From positions 8,561,001-8,625,000 of the forward strand of contig NZ_CP109178.1 of NCBI RefSeq assembly GCF_036248255.1: a stretch of 64,000 bases of DNA, given 5' to 3'. The DNA comes from Streptomyces sp. NBC_01717. Lineage in GTDB: Bacteria; Actinomycetota; Actinomycetes; Streptomycetales; Streptomycetaceae. The position numbers and the translations under genes are program-made. The notes under the pieces are model-generated. The model made no database searches. It was not told the origin of the DNA and saw nothing but the letters and a program-made list of their open reading frames with translations. Of this stretch, positions 36,004-45,416 are shown piece by piece. The number at the start of each line of letters is the position of its first letter. The first letter of the stretch is position 1.

Positions 36004-36484
36004 ATGCCTGGTCTGATCACGTCGTCGGAACCATCCTGGACAGCCCCGTTCACCGGGCTGAATCGCGGCAGTTCGGCAAGCTGGTCACTGCGATGCGGAG
36101 CGAAAGTACGGACCAGGTGCGCAAGGGTCGACCGTGGAGCCTGGCTCTGGAGGAGCGGATCCTGCTCGTAGCGGCTTACTGCCGTGCGAACTTGACGCTG
36201 CGGCAGCTCGCACCACTGCTCGGGGTGTCGAAGTCGGCCGCCAATCGCATCATCGGCCACCTCGGACCGTCGCTTGCGCTTCAGCCCCGTCAGCGGTTCC
36301 GTCAGGACGCCGTGCTGATCGTCGACGGCACCCTGGTGCCCACGCGGGATCATACGGTTGCCGAGCAGTCGAAGAACTACCGGTACTCGACCAACCACCA
36401 GGTCGCTGCCGTCTGAAAGGCGACGGCGTTCACACCGCCATGCTCGGCATCGCCCGGCTGCACAACCTCGCCCTCACGGGGTAA
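36004..36484 (+). pseudogene. IS5-group transposase (HTH_Tnp_4/DDE) with internal deletion
   Basis: The start MPGLITSSEPSWTAPFTGLN shifts frame near 36063. It continues GKLVTAMRSESTDQVRKGRP, LALEERILLVAAYCRANLTL plus RQLAPLLGVSKSAANRIIGH (helix-turn-helix), then AVLIVDGTLVPTRDHTVAEQ and KNYRYSTNHQV. At about 36410 it jumps to the terminal LKGDGVHTAMLGIARLHNLA in another frame. Most of the DDE domain is missing, so the element cannot transpose by itself. Confidence 0.85.
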
Positions 36485-36553
36485 CTCCCGCCCCATACGA
36501 GACCGGAGAGGCCCAGGGGAGGCGGCTCCCCGCCTCCCCGGCTCGGCGAATGC

Positions 36554-36988
36554 TCAGTCGATACAGAATTCGTTGCCCTCGATGTCCAGCATTGGGATGC
36601 ACGACTCGTTTTCCTCATCGGCATACAGCGTTTGCACGTGGGTGGCGCCGAGCGCGACCAGTCGTGCGCACTCAGCTTCGAGCGTGGCGAGGCGCTCGTC
36701 CCCCACGAGCCCGGTGCCGACCCGGACGTCGAGATGCACCCGATTCTTGACGATCTTGCCTTCGGGGACGCGCTGGAAGTACAGGCGCGGGCCCACGCCT
36801 GAGGGATCACTGCAGGCGAACCATGAACCCTGCTCCACAGGAGGCAGGGTGCGGTTGAAATCGTCCCAGGTGGCGAACCCCTCCGGTGGCGGCGGCATGA
36901 CATACCCCAACACCTCGCACCAGAAACGAGCGAGGCGCTCAGGTTCTGCGCAGTCAAAGGTGACTTGGAACTTCTTGATCGCTGACAT
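36554..36988 (-). CDS. VOC family protein
   Basis: 144 residues starting MSAIKKFQVTFDCAEPERLA. Two glyoxalase modules: ARFWCEVLGYVMPPPPEGFA and PRLYFQRVPEGKIVKNRVHL in the first, LDVRVGTGLVGDERLATLEA and DIEGNEFCID in the second. The His of NRVHLDV and Glu of GNEFCID are plausible metal ligands. It resembles the common streptomycete VOC proteins of unknown substrate. Single gene. Confidence 0.85.
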   Translation of the reverse strand: MSAIKKFQVTFDCAEPERLARFWCEVLGYVMPPPPEGFATWDDFNRTLPPVEQGSWFACSDPSGVGPRLYFQRVPEGKIVKNRVHLDVRVGTGLVGDERLATLEAECARLVALGATHVQTLYADEENESCIPMLDIEGNEFCID

Positions 36989-37603
36989 CGGCGCACCATA
37001 GCAGGCGGACTCTGCCGCTCATTTCCCCAGACAGATCCGCCCGACACCGGTCGCGCCCTGGGTCTCCTTGGACACCAAGCGACCAAGCCGGACAGTCCGC
37101 GAGAACGACGCGACCGTGGCGACGGAGCGCCCCAGTGGTCCCCAGGATCCAGTCCTGACAACCAACCTTCATTCCAAGATCAGTTGCGGCACATCCCTTA
37201 CGTTCGAGGCTGCGGTCGTCGGCCACTCGGACCTGGTAGCGCAGCGCGATCACGAGCATGCCCCGAACCGTCCACCACTCGGTCCTTGCGCTCGACCACG
37301 TCGCCGAGATCCTCCTCGACGTACGCGGAAACACGACGAGGACACCCCGATGACTCTCTTCGAACCGACGGACACCACCCCTGTCGTGCAGCACGACCAC
37401 TGCCCGGCACGAGGCCGAGCAAGCTGTAGCTTCCGCTCCAGAAGGCGCGGGGGAAACTCGGCATCAGGAGGTGCCCGGCCCTGGGGCTGCGACCGAGGGC
37501 GGATCGCAGCCTGGGGGAGACGAAGTGACGCCCGCCGTGCCGCGTACGCGCCCCCGCCTGCGCGAGAGCGTGCACCGCGACCAAGTTCGCAGCGTCCGTT
37601 GTG
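36989..37603. other. No gene recognised
   Basis: About 615 bp. Frames on both strands look like shadows or decay. No promoter-like palindromes or repeats stand out. Confidence 0.4.
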
Positions 37604-38203
37604 TCAAGCCCCTTCCAAGGAAGCATCCTTCGAAGACGCGCCCTTCGGGTACCGGACGAAGAGGACGCCCTGGACCTCGCCGTCCGGTGCGCTGTAGAAG
37701 TGCGGGGCGTCGGCCGGCCAGTGGGCGTGGCCGCCGGGACCGGCCGTCTGCGGCGCGCCCGGCAGGCCGACGACCGCCGTCCCGGAGAGCACCATCAGGC
37801 TCTCCGTGGTGTGCGGGACATGCGCGGCCGACTCCTGGGTCGCGCCCTCGGTGATGGCGACGCGGAAGACGTCGGTGGCCGCGCCCTCGTCCTCGTACCG
37901 CTCCAGGAGGACCGCGGTGACGGCGCTGCCGGAGACTCCGCCCGCGCCCGCTGCTACGCCGGGCGCCGGGTCGTCGAGGACGGAGCTGAGCGGGCGGCCG
38001 AGCGCGGTGGTCAGGGCGTAGAGCGTTTCCAGGGTGGGGTTGCGCCGGCCCGTCTCGAGTTCCGAGAGCGTGCCCTTGCCGACCCCCGAGCGGCGCGAGA
38101 GCTCCGACAGTGACAGGCCGTCGTCCTGCCGTAGCCGTTTCAGCCTGCGCCCCACCTCGTCGTTCAGACCCATCCGCCCGGTTCCGTCCGTTTCTGCGTC
38201 CAC
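37604..38203 (-). CDS. XRE-family regulator with C-terminal cupin domain
   Basis: 199 residues. An N-terminal helix-turn-helix (about 14-70: GRRLKRLRQDDGLSLSELSR, then RSGVGKGTLSELETGRRNPT) is joined to a cupin sensor (about 100-195) with HVPHTTESLMVLSGTAVVGL and HFYSAPDGEVQGVLFVRYP. Such regulators sense a small ligand and usually control an adjacent transporter or enzyme. It diverges from the benE-type transporter, with a perfect palindrome between them. Confidence 0.9.
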   Translation of the reverse strand: MDAETDGTGRMGLNDEVGRRLKRLRQDDGLSLSELSRRSGVGKGTLSELETGRRNPTLETLYALTTALGRPLSSVLDDPAPGVAAGAGGVSGSAVTAVLLERYEDEGAATDVFRVAITEGATQESAAHVPHTTESLMVLSGTAVVGLPGAPQTAGPGGHAHWPADAPHFYSAPDGEVQGVLFVRYPKGASSKDASLEGA

Positions 38204-38254
38204 CGGCGCTTTGACGTGCCGCCACCTGCGTCCTTAGTGTTCCACAAACAGAAC

Positions 38255-38270
38255 GTTCCGTTCACGGAAC
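38255..38270. promoter_or_regulatory. Palindromic operator between the XRE-cupin gene and benE
   Basis: GTTCCGTTCACGGAAC is a 16-bp inverted repeat with 7-bp arms. Half-sites recur on both sides (GTTCCAC at about 38239 and TTGGAAC at about 38273). It is likely bound by the divergent XRE-cupin regulator. Confidence 0.65.
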
Positions 38271-38313
38271 GCTTGGAACCTGCTCTCCCGCCCCCTCCGG
38301 AAGTGATGCCCGC

Positions 38314-39567
38314 ATGTCCCCGCTCGCCCGCATACGCGCCATCGCACCACCCTCGGCCGTGGCGGCGGGGCTCATCGCGGTCACCGTCGGCGTGACCAGT
38401 GCCGCCGCCCTCGTGTTCACCGCGGCGCGGGCCGCGGGGGCGGACGAGCGGCAGGTCTCTTCATGGATGCTGGCACTCGGCGTCGGGATCGCCGTGACCT
38501 GCGCGGGTCTGTCGCTGCGGTACAAGGCCCCGGTCGTCACCTCCTGGTCGACGCCGGGAGCCGCGCTCCTCGCCACGAGCCTGAGCGGGGTGTCCATGAC
38601 CAAGGCCGTGGGCGCGTTCGTGTTCAGCGCCGCACTGATCGTGGTCAGCGGTCTGACGGGATGGTTCGCACGGGTCATGGACCGGATCCCGGTGCCCCTG
38701 GCGTCGGCGCTGCTCGGCGGTGTGCTGCTCGAGTTCGGGACGGGACTCTTTTCCCAGATGGGCGGCAGTTTCGCGATCGCGTTTCCGGTGTTCGTGCTGT
38801 ATCTCCTCGCGCGTCGGCTGCTACCCCGCTACGCGGTCCTCATCGCGCTCGGCGGCGGAGTCGTCACCTCCGTCCTCACCGGGGGCTGGCATCTGGAACG
38901 GGTCCGACTGTCGCTCGCGCAACCGGTGTTCACGGCTCCCGAGTTCGACTGGAAAGTACTGATCAGCGTCGGCGTGCCGCTGTTCGTCGTCACCATGGCC
39001 TCGCAGAATCTGCCGGGAGTCGCCGTGCTACGCGGGTCCGGCTACGAGGTACCCGTCTCGCCAGTCCTGACGTGGACCGGCGCCGTGCAGGCGGTACTCG
39101 CGCCGTTCGGGGCGTTCGGCATCAACCTGGCGGCGATGACCGCCGCGGTCTGCACCGGCGACGGGGCCCACCCCGACCGGCAGCGGCGCTACCTCGCGGC
39201 CGTATGGGCGGGCGTCTTCTACCTGTGCGTCGGCCTGCTCGGCGCGACCGTCGCCTCGCTGCTCACCGCGATGCCTCACGCGCTCGTCCTGGCCGTCGCC
39301 GGGGTCGGCCTGCTCGCCACGATCGAGGCGTCCCTGGCCAGTGCCCTGTCGGACCCCGCGTCCAGGGAGGCGGCCGTCGTCACCTTCCTCGCCACGGCCT
39401 CCGGTGTGACGCTGCTCGGCATCGGGTCCGCGTTCTGGGGGCTGCTCGCGGGCGTGCTCACCAGCGTCATCGCGTCGGTGGGACGGCGGCGCCGAGCCGC
39501 CGCACCCGCGCCCGCCCCGCGGCCGGTCACGGCAGCCTCGCGCACACCCGAGCGAACCTCTGCGTGA
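38314..39567 (+). CDS. benE: BenE family benzoate/H+ symporter
   Basis: 417 residues, a typical length for BenE. About 12 hydrophobic helices are visible. Family stretches include SLRYKAPVVTSWSTPGAALL, FGTGLFSQMGGSFAIAFPVF, VTMASQNLPGVAVLRGSGYE, PFGAFGINLAAMTAAVCTGD and VAGVGLLATIEASLASAL. It is a cytoplasmic-membrane importer of benzoate or a similar aromatic acid; no degradation genes are nearby. Its last 41 bp overlap the 3' end of the convergent amidotransferase gene. Confidence 0.92.
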   Translation: MSPLARIRAIAPPSAVAAGLIAVTVGVTSAAALVFTAARAAGADERQVSSWMLALGVGIAVTCAGLSLRYKAPVVTSWSTPGAALLATSLSGVSMTKAVGAFVFSAALIVVSGLTGWFARVMDRIPVPLASALLGGVLLEFGTGLFSQMGGSFAIAFPVFVLYLLARRLLPRYAVLIALGGGVVTSVLTGGWHLERVRLSLAQPVFTAPEFDWKVLISVGVPLFVVTMASQNLPGVAVLRGSGYEVPVSPVLTWTGAVQAVLAPFGAFGINLAAMTAAVCTGDGAHPDRQRRYLAAVWAGVFYLCVGLLGATVASLLTAMPHALVLAVAGVGLLATIEASLASALSDPASREAAVVTFLATASGVTLLGIGSAFWGLLAGVLTSVIASVGRRRRAAAPAPAPRPVTAASRTPERTSA

Positions 39568-40255
39568 ACACCGACCACGCCGAGACCGCCGCGCCCTCGT
39601 CGGCCACGGCCTCGGCGTGCAGCCGGTCCCTGTCGAAGCCCTGCCGGGCCAGCCGCTCCCGGTCCCAACCGGCGATCCGCTCGGCCTCAGCCTCGGGGTG
39701 AAACTGCACACCCCAGGCCCGCGCCCCGACCCGGAACGCCTGGTGGGGACAGGTCGCGCTGGACGCCAACCAGGAGGCACCCGGCGGGAGTTCGGTGATC
39801 GCGTCGACGTGCCGCTCGATCGCGGGAACCGTCGCGCCGAGCCCGTACAGCAGCGGATCGTCGGCGGCTTCGGGGCGCAGCCGGATCTGTGTGCTGCCGA
39901 ACTCGGGCTGCCCGTGACACGCACGTACGCTGCCGCCCGCGACCTGTGCGAGCAACTGGCCACCGAGGCAGATGCCGAGGACGGGCGTGCCGTCGTCCAG
40001 CGCCTGCGCGACGAGGCTGCGGGTGGCCGGGAGCCAGGGCGCTCGCTCGTCGTCGTCAGGCAGGAAGCCGCCGCCGAGCACGAGGAGCGGCCTGCCGTCG
40101 AGCGCCCGGGGCAGGGCCTCACCCTCATAGGGACGCAGCACTTCGAGGCCGATTCCCGCCTCGCGCAGCCAGGTCCCGACCCGGCCGGGACCGCCGCTCC
40201 TGGTGTTCTGTACGACCACGGCGGTCGGCGGGCCCGGTGCGTGCGAGGGCGTCAT
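39527..40255 (-). CDS. Class I glutamine amidotransferase
   Basis: 242 residues from the ATG at 40255; an upstream in-frame ATG at 40279 adds eight residues. The triad is present: nucleophile Cys 96 in PVLGICLGGQLLAQ, and His 186/Glu 188 in WGVQFHPEAEAE. It is a stand-alone GATase domain like those annotated as GMP-synthase-like amidotransferases or gamma-glutamyl hydrolases of polyamine pathways. No synthetase partner is adjacent, so the acceptor is unknown. It converges on, and overlaps, benE. Confidence 0.9.
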   Translation of the reverse strand: MTPSHAPGPPTAVVVQNTRSGGPGRVGTWLREAGIGLEVLRPYEGEALPRALDGRPLLVLGGGFLPDDDERAPWLPATRSLVAQALDDGTPVLGICLGGQLLAQVAGGSVRACHGQPEFGSTQIRLRPEAADDPLLYGLGATVPAIERHVDAITELPPGASWLASSATCPHQAFRVGARAWGVQFHPEAEAERIAGWDRERLARQGFDRDRLHAEAVADEGAAVSAWSVFTQRFARVCARLP

Positions 40256-40657
40256 CGCCTCAGCTCCCCTGCTCGGCATCTGCGTTCGCTGCGTTGATCT
40301 CTACGTTGATCAAGGCAGCAGATCAGGATGCGACGCGCGACGTCAACGGTCCGTCGGCCGCCCTGTTCTGAGGGTTGCAGCGGCCGTGCTCCACCCAGCC
40401 GGCGAGGCGCAGCCGTGATGCCAGACGCAGGTGTCCTCGACCTCTTTGGCGCCTGAGGGTCTGAGCCACCGGGGCCCGTACTTCGTCGAGGTGCGCGGGC
40501 TGTGTGTCGGCAGGCGTCCGACTCGGGCCCGGAAATCCCGGTGTCGGTGTCGGCCGGAAGGGTTGTACGGGCGGAGGCGCCAATTCCGTAACCGTCCAAT
40601 GCACGCTCGATCACACCACCTCCCCCGTACGCCGCCTGCTTCCCGAGGCGGGGAAGA
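40256..40657. other. No gene recognised
   Basis: About 400 bp between divergent genes. The open frames are shadow-like. It ends with GGCGGGGAAGA, a possible ribosome binding site for the lipoprotein gene. Confidence 0.4.
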
Positions 40658-41398
40658 ATGAGCCCACCATCCACCCTGCGGCCTGGGATGCTCTCCTTCC
40701 GGGCCTGGTACTCCGAGGATCACCCCTTGATTCACCACCGGACGGCGGCCCTGATTCTGGCGCTCTCGGGACTGATGCTTTCGGCATGCGCCTCAGGCTC
40801 ACCCGCGCGACCGAAAACCGGCGAGCAGGTGGTTCTCGACCGGCTGGCCGCTGCCGACGACGCCCCCTACTCGGCCGCGATCAGAGCCGTGACGCAGTCC
40901 GGAACCGGACGACTGCAACTCGTGGTCGGACGGATCAACCTCAACGCGCCCTTGACGGGGCGCACGACGGACAAGACCGAGCAGTACACCGAAGACGTCG
41001 TGATCACCCGGCAGAAGGTGTACCGGCGTGCAAGCGGCTCCCGCGGTGTGTGGCAGGAGTTCCCTGCGGCGGCGGCCAAGGGCGGCATTCCCACGGACCG
41101 ACTTCCGCAGTACGTGCGCCTCATACTCGGTCACAGCGGCTCCGTGCATCGGGGGAGCGAACCCGTCCGTGTGTCGGCCCACCTCGTCCCGAAAGACATC
41201 GAGTCGGTCGACAGGTCCGTCGGGCGCAACCTGCGCCCCGCCACCGCGATCGACGCGGACGTATGGATCGACAAGGAGGGCCGAATCGTACGCGTACGCC
41301 AGGACATCCACTTCGCGTCCGACCCCGACATTCAAAACACGCTCACGCTCACCGACTTCAAAGGCGTCGTTTCGGTGAGCGCACCTGTCGCGAGGTGA
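40658..41398 (+). CDS. Putative lipoprotein
   Basis: 246 residues as drawn. The signal RTAALILALSGLMLSACAS ends in a lipobox with Cys at about residue 44, so the true start is probably later; TTG at 40727 (LIHHRTAAL) gives a signal of normal length. The mature part is a beta-rich domain with the look of LppX/LprG-type lipoproteins: DDAPYSAAIRAVTQSGTGRL, VWIDKEGRIVRVRQDIHF and LTDFKGVVSVSAPVAR at the end. It probably binds lipid or a small molecule at the outer membrane face. Confidence 0.75.
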   Translation: MSPPSTLRPGMLSFRAWYSEDHPLIHHRTAALILALSGLMLSACASGSPARPKTGEQVVLDRLAAADDAPYSAAIRAVTQSGTGRLQLVVGRINLNAPLTGRTTDKTEQYTEDVVITRQKVYRRASGSRGVWQEFPAAAAKGGIPTDRLPQYVRLILGHSGSVHRGSEPVRVSAHLVPKDIESVDRSVGRNLRPATAIDADVWIDKEGRIVRVRQDIHFASDPDIQNTLTLTDFKGVVSVSAPVAR

Positions 41399-41737
41399 GC
41401 ATCATCCGGGTCGCGGCGGGGTGTTACGACAGCGCCGTAGGCGTCCGTGTGCCTAGCCACGTGCGTTCGGACGAAGTTGTGTAGCGCGGTGGCAGACAAA
41501 AAAGCGGGCTCGCATTCGCCGTGCGCCTGCGGGTAGTCGTGCGGCATCGTCCTTGAGATCCCTACTACCTGTGAGGGTCTGACCTGTGGCCGATTGCCGA
41601 GATTGATCCCTACGCCTTCCTGGCGATGCACGGAACTCTGGCATCGGACCCGGCCGGCAGATACGGCGACTGTGGCCGCAAACCTCGCGCGTGCACGAGG
41701 TCGACGAGCTGATCGCCGTTCCGCACGTGAGGCTGCG
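41399..41737. other. No gene recognised
   Basis: About 340 bp between convergent genes. No clear gene or terminator hairpin. Confidence 0.4.
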
Positions 41738-44266
41738 TCAGCCACGGTCGCCCGATCGTCCCAGGGGGCCGCTGTCCTCGAGGTCGCTGAGATCTCCGAA
41801 GACTTTGAGCACGTCCTGCTCGAACCCGGCGGGTCGGAGCGATTGTTCGGACCAGATGGTCTTGCCGTCACCGGCGTATCGGGCGCCCCAGCGCTGGGCG
41901 AATCGGGCGATCAGGAAGAGGCCGCGGCCGCCCTCGTCGGTGGACCGGGCGTGACGCAGGTGGGGGGAGGTGCTGCTGCCGTCGGACACCTCGCAGATGA
42001 GCGTGCGGTCACGGATGAGCCGTAGCCGGATGGGGCCCGAGGCATAGCGGATGGCGTTGGTGACGAGTTCGCTGACCACCAGCTCGGTGGTGAAGGCGAG
42101 CTCCTCGAGCCCCCACGCCGCGAGTTGCCGGGTCGCCCTGGCACGGGCCGGTGCGACGGCGGCCGGATCCTTGGCGATGTCCCAGGAGGCGACGTGATCC
42201 TCGCCCAGGGCCTGCGTGCGGGCCAGCAGCAGTGCCGCGTCGTCTCCCGGCCGGTTGACCGAGAGACTTGCGACGGCGGCGTCGCAGAGGTCCTCCAGCG
42301 GGGTCTGCGGGACGGACAGGACGTCAAGCAGCTGCTGGAGCCCCTGGTCGGCGTCGAGGGAGTGGCTTTGGATCAGGCCGTCGGTATAAAGAACCAGGAT
42401 GCTGCCCTCGGGGACGTCCATCCGAATGGATTCGAAGGGTAGACCGCCGAGACCGAGGGGCGGGCCGCTGGGGAGGTCCACAAGCCGGGCGGCGCCGTGG
42501 GGAGGGACGAGCACCGGTGCCGGGTGACCTGCGCGGGCAAGGGTGCAGTGGCGGCCGACCGGGTCGTAGACGGCGTACAGGCAGGTCGCCCCGGTCGCGC
42601 CGGATTCGTCGTCGGTTTCCTCGACGATCCTGCTGACCATGTCGTCCAGGCGGGCCAGCACCTCGTGGGGGGTGAAGTCGATGTCGGCGAGGGTCTGCAC
42701 GGCGGCGCGGAGCCGCCCCATGGTGGCGGCGGCGTGGATGCCGTGTCCGACCACGTCCCCGACGACCAGGGCGACGCGGGCTCCGGAGAGCGGGATGACG
42801 TCGAACCAGTCGCCGCCCACGCCGGCTGCCGTGTCGGCGGGCAGGTAGCGGTAGGCGGCATCGACTGCGTTCTGTTCGGGCAGGTCCTGGGGGAGCAGAC
42901 TGCGCTGGAGGGTCAGTGCGGCGGCGTGCTCATGGGTGTAGCGGCGGGCGTTGTCGATGCAGACTGCGGCATGTCCGACCAGCTCCTCTGCGAGGACCAG
43001 GTCGTCAGGTCGGAACGGCCCTATGGGCTGCCAACGGCCAACGGTGGCCGCTCCCAGGGTGGTGCCGCGTGCGCGGATGGGGACGATCATCAGTGAGTGG
43101 ACGCCGAGGTCGCGCAGGTACGCGCCACGGGCCGGGTCGTCGGCGGTCCAGCGGGGGTCGGTGGGGTCCAACTCGGGGATCAGAGTGGAGGAGCCGCTGA
43201 TGAGCGCTCGTGCCGTGGTCGACAGCGGAGGGTAGCCGCAAGGTTCGCCCGGCGGGATGGGCGGCGGGGCGCCTTCGCGGGCGGAGCGGTGACCGACGCA
43301 GCGGAGGGAGGCCGCGGTGGTCGCGTCGGCCGGGCCGGATGGGAGCTCTTCGCCGCGCAGCACCGAGTCGAGGAGATCGACGGTGACATGGTCGGCGAGC
43401 CCGGGGACGGCGGCGTCGGCCAGTTCCTGTGCTGTGAGCGGGACGTCCAGCGTGCTGCCCAAGCGCTTATGGGCCTTGTTCAGCAGTGTCAGCTTCTGCC
43501 GGGCGCGGTGATGTTCGGTGGTGGAAAGGACGATGTAGCACGCGCCCAGCGGTTGTCCGTCCTCATTCTCCACGCGGAAGCACGAGGTGGAGTAGGCGAC
43601 CTGATCCGGTTCCGACAGAACGTGGCCGAAGTACTCACGGCCCGTCGAAGGGCGGCCGGTCTCCAGCACCTGACGTATCTCCGCTTCGGTGTGCTCCACA
43701 TCCAGGTCAGGCAGGACGTCTCCCAGGCGCCGCCCCAGGAAGCGCTCGCGGGGGATGCCGCACTGGCGCTCCATGGCGTCGTTCACCCAGGTGAGCCGCA
43801 GCTCGGTGTCGACCATGGCCACGCCCACCGGAGCGGTGAGGGTGATCCCTTCCAGCAGGGAGCGGCCGGCGCTCCACCACCAGGTCCTAGTCGTGTCGGC
43901 GGCGAGAATCAGTCGCATCGAACAATCGCCGGAGTCCTGGATGGGCAGGATCCGGATCTCCAGATCGAGACAGCGGCCGTCTCGGTGACACACGGCCTGC
44001 CGGCCCTTCCAGCCCTGCTCCGCCTTGAGCCGCGCGGCGAAGTCAGGGGAGCCCACCTGATACATCGCCCTCTCCGTCGTGGAGAAGACCTCCGACAGGG
44101 CCCTGCCCAGCACCTCCGGGCTTGAGCGGCCGAGAAGTTTCGCAGCCCCCTCGCTCCACCCCCTCACCACCCCTGCGCCGTCGACCACGACCACGGCGGT
44201 CGATGGACGCAAAAGGAGGTCTGCTGCTGTGGAACGAGTTCTCCTGCGAGCACCCATGCCGACCAT
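41738..44266 (-). CDS. PAS-PAS-GAF-SpoIIE phosphatase with C-terminal anti-sigma-like ATPase domain
   Basis: 842 residues. In order: PAS (about 15-120), second PAS (about 135-250, LTAPVGVAMVDTELRLTWVN), GAF (about 265-435), SpoIIE phosphatase (about 450-680) with GGDWFDVIPLSGARVALVVG and DVVGHGIHAAATM, then an HATPase_c_2 domain (about 695-815) with ELAFTTELVVSELVTNAIRY and DEGGRGLFLIARFAQRWG. The fusion joins a phosphatase that activates an anti-anti-sigma factor with an RsbW-like kinase domain, so one protein may set both directions of a partner-switching pathway. Gene order gives no sigma-factor partner nearby. Confidence 0.93.
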   Translation of the reverse strand: MVGMGARRRTRSTAADLLLRPSTAVVVVDGAGVVRGWSEGAAKLLGRSSPEVLGRALSEVFSTTERAMYQVGSPDFAARLKAEQGWKGRQAVCHRDGRCLDLEIRILPIQDSGDCSMRLILAADTTRTWWWSAGRSLLEGITLTAPVGVAMVDTELRLTWVNDAMERQCGIPRERFLGRRLGDVLPDLDVEHTEAEIRQVLETGRPSTGREYFGHVLSEPDQVAYSTSCFRVENEDGQPLGACYIVLSTTEHHRARQKLTLLNKAHKRLGSTLDVPLTAQELADAAVPGLADHVTVDLLDSVLRGEELPSGPADATTAASLRCVGHRSAREGAPPPIPPGEPCGYPPLSTTARALISGSSTLIPELDPTDPRWTADDPARGAYLRDLGVHSLMIVPIRARGTTLGAATVGRWQPIGPFRPDDLVLAEELVGHAAVCIDNARRYTHEHAAALTLQRSLLPQDLPEQNAVDAAYRYLPADTAAGVGGDWFDVIPLSGARVALVVGDVVGHGIHAAATMGRLRAAVQTLADIDFTPHEVLARLDDMVSRIVEETDDESGATGATCLYAVYDPVGRHCTLARAGHPAPVLVPPHGAARLVDLPSGPPLGLGGLPFESIRMDVPEGSILVLYTDGLIQSHSLDADQGLQQLLDVLSVPQTPLEDLCDAAVASLSVNRPGDDAALLLARTQALGEDHVASWDIAKDPAAVAPARARATRQLAAWGLEELAFTTELVVSELVTNAIRYASGPIRLRLIRDRTLICEVSDGSSTSPHLRHARSTDEGGRGLFLIARFAQRWGARYAGDGKTIWSEQSLRPAGFEQDVLKVFGDLSDLEDSGPLGRSGDRG

Positions 44267-44812
44267 CCAGTGCAGCGCGTTCCCGATGCGCAGACGCTTG
44301 CGCGGATGCGCTCGCCGGGCTGGTCTCAGCTTACCTACGACGGGTGCTTTCAGCCTTCGAGCCGACCCGGGACGTCGAAGGACGCGGCAGGAATATGGCC
44401 GGACCCATGCCAGTGAAGAACCTGCTACGGCGGGCCCGAACGGGTCAGTCAGATGCGCCCCGCTTGATCGCAGACAGCGACGGTACGTACGGGGTGGGCA
44501 CGGACATCATCGGCAATGACCTCGGCCGGTTCGCCACGCCACGCGAGGCCGTGGCACTGGCGTTCCGCCACCCGCCGTCCGCGGCCGTCGCACGAACGTG
44601 TGGCGGCGCTGCTTGTAGCGGCAACGGCGGGCGTGTGCTTGGTGGCGGGGACGCCAGTAGGAGGGCGTCAGTGCGTCGTCGCGTCCTGGGCCTGCTGCCA
44701 CTCGGGCGAGCTTGCTGCCAGGTTGCTAGGGCCTCCGGGCCCGCGGGGTCACTATGCCTGTGCCGGGAACGGACGGTTCACGGTGTCGCGGCCACCACGC
44801 AGGGAGCACGCC
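44267..44812. other. Mostly unassigned; possible small ORF near 44395-44600
   Basis: About 545 bp. From the ATG at 44395 a stretch reads NLLRRARTGQSDAPRLIADS then GTDIIGNDLGRFATPREAVA, which looks protein-like, but the frame then runs into low-complexity sequence that continues over the Rieske gene. It may be a small decayed gene. Confidence 0.3.
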
Positions 44813-45280
44813 ATGTATGCAGGGCGAAGGACGGTACTCACGGCAGGTGCGGCGGGCGCCGCCGGGCTGGTGACCGCTTGCGGCTCGTCCGGGGACGGGA
44901 GCGGGAGGGCGGCATCCACTCCGGAGACCACCCGGGGCGCGACGCCGAGCACCAGGGCAGGCGCGGCGAGTACCGAGGGTTCCGTACCGGGAGGAGAGGC
45001 TCTCGCCAAGACCTCGGACATTCCGGTCGGAGGCGGCAAGGTCTTCGAGGAGCAGGAGGTCGTGGTGACCCAGCCCAAGGAGGGCGAGTTCAAGGGCTTC
45101 TCCGCCATCTGCACCCATAAGGGGTGCACCGTCGTCGCAGTCAGCGATGGCACCATCAACTGCCCCTGCCACGGCAGTCGGTACCGCATCACGGATGCTG
45201 CGGTCGTGGCCGGTCCCGCGCCGCAGCCGCTGGCTGCCGAACGGATCACCATCACCGGTGACACCATTCGGCTTGGGTGA
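44813..45280 (+). CDS. Rieske [2Fe-2S] protein, exported
   Basis: 155 residues. The N-terminus YAGRRTVLTAGAAGAAGLV and TACGSS combine an RR signal with a lipobox-like Cys at about residue 23, then a long Ser/Thr/Ala linker. The Rieske fold follows with cluster ligands CTHKGC (Cys 100, His 102) and CPCHGS (Cys 118, His 120; the outer Cys pair may form the stabilising disulfide). It ends AERITITGDTIRL. This is the common streptomycete Tat lipoprotein Rieske type, an extracytoplasmic electron carrier of unknown partner. Confidence 0.9.
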   Translation: MYAGRRTVLTAGAAGAAGLVTACGSSGDGSGRAASTPETTRGATPSTRAGAASTEGSVPGGEALAKTSDIPVGGGKVFEEQEVVVTQPKEGEFKGFSAICTHKGCTVVAVSDGTINCPCHGSRYRITDAAVVAGPAPQPLAAERITITGDTIRLG

Positions 45281-45416
45281 CGCCCTTGGAGTCGGCGAGC
45301 TCACCGATTTCTGTGTCACGTGCTGCCTCGTCGTCGCTGCCCGGTGCCACGGTGTGTGAGGGCTTGGCACTCGAGCAGGAATACCCAACGTCCGGCTGGA
45401 GTACTAATAAGAGGTC

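Noticed and set aside
43097..44125. Plus-strand open frame (342 codons) within the second phosphatase
   Set aside because: Antisense to PAS and GAF domains; typical high-GC shadow with no motifs.
44122..45120. A 332-residue protein upstream of and over the Rieske gene
   Set aside because: Most of the frame overlaps the Rieske protein in another phase and becomes low-complexity; only about 70 codons look protein-like.
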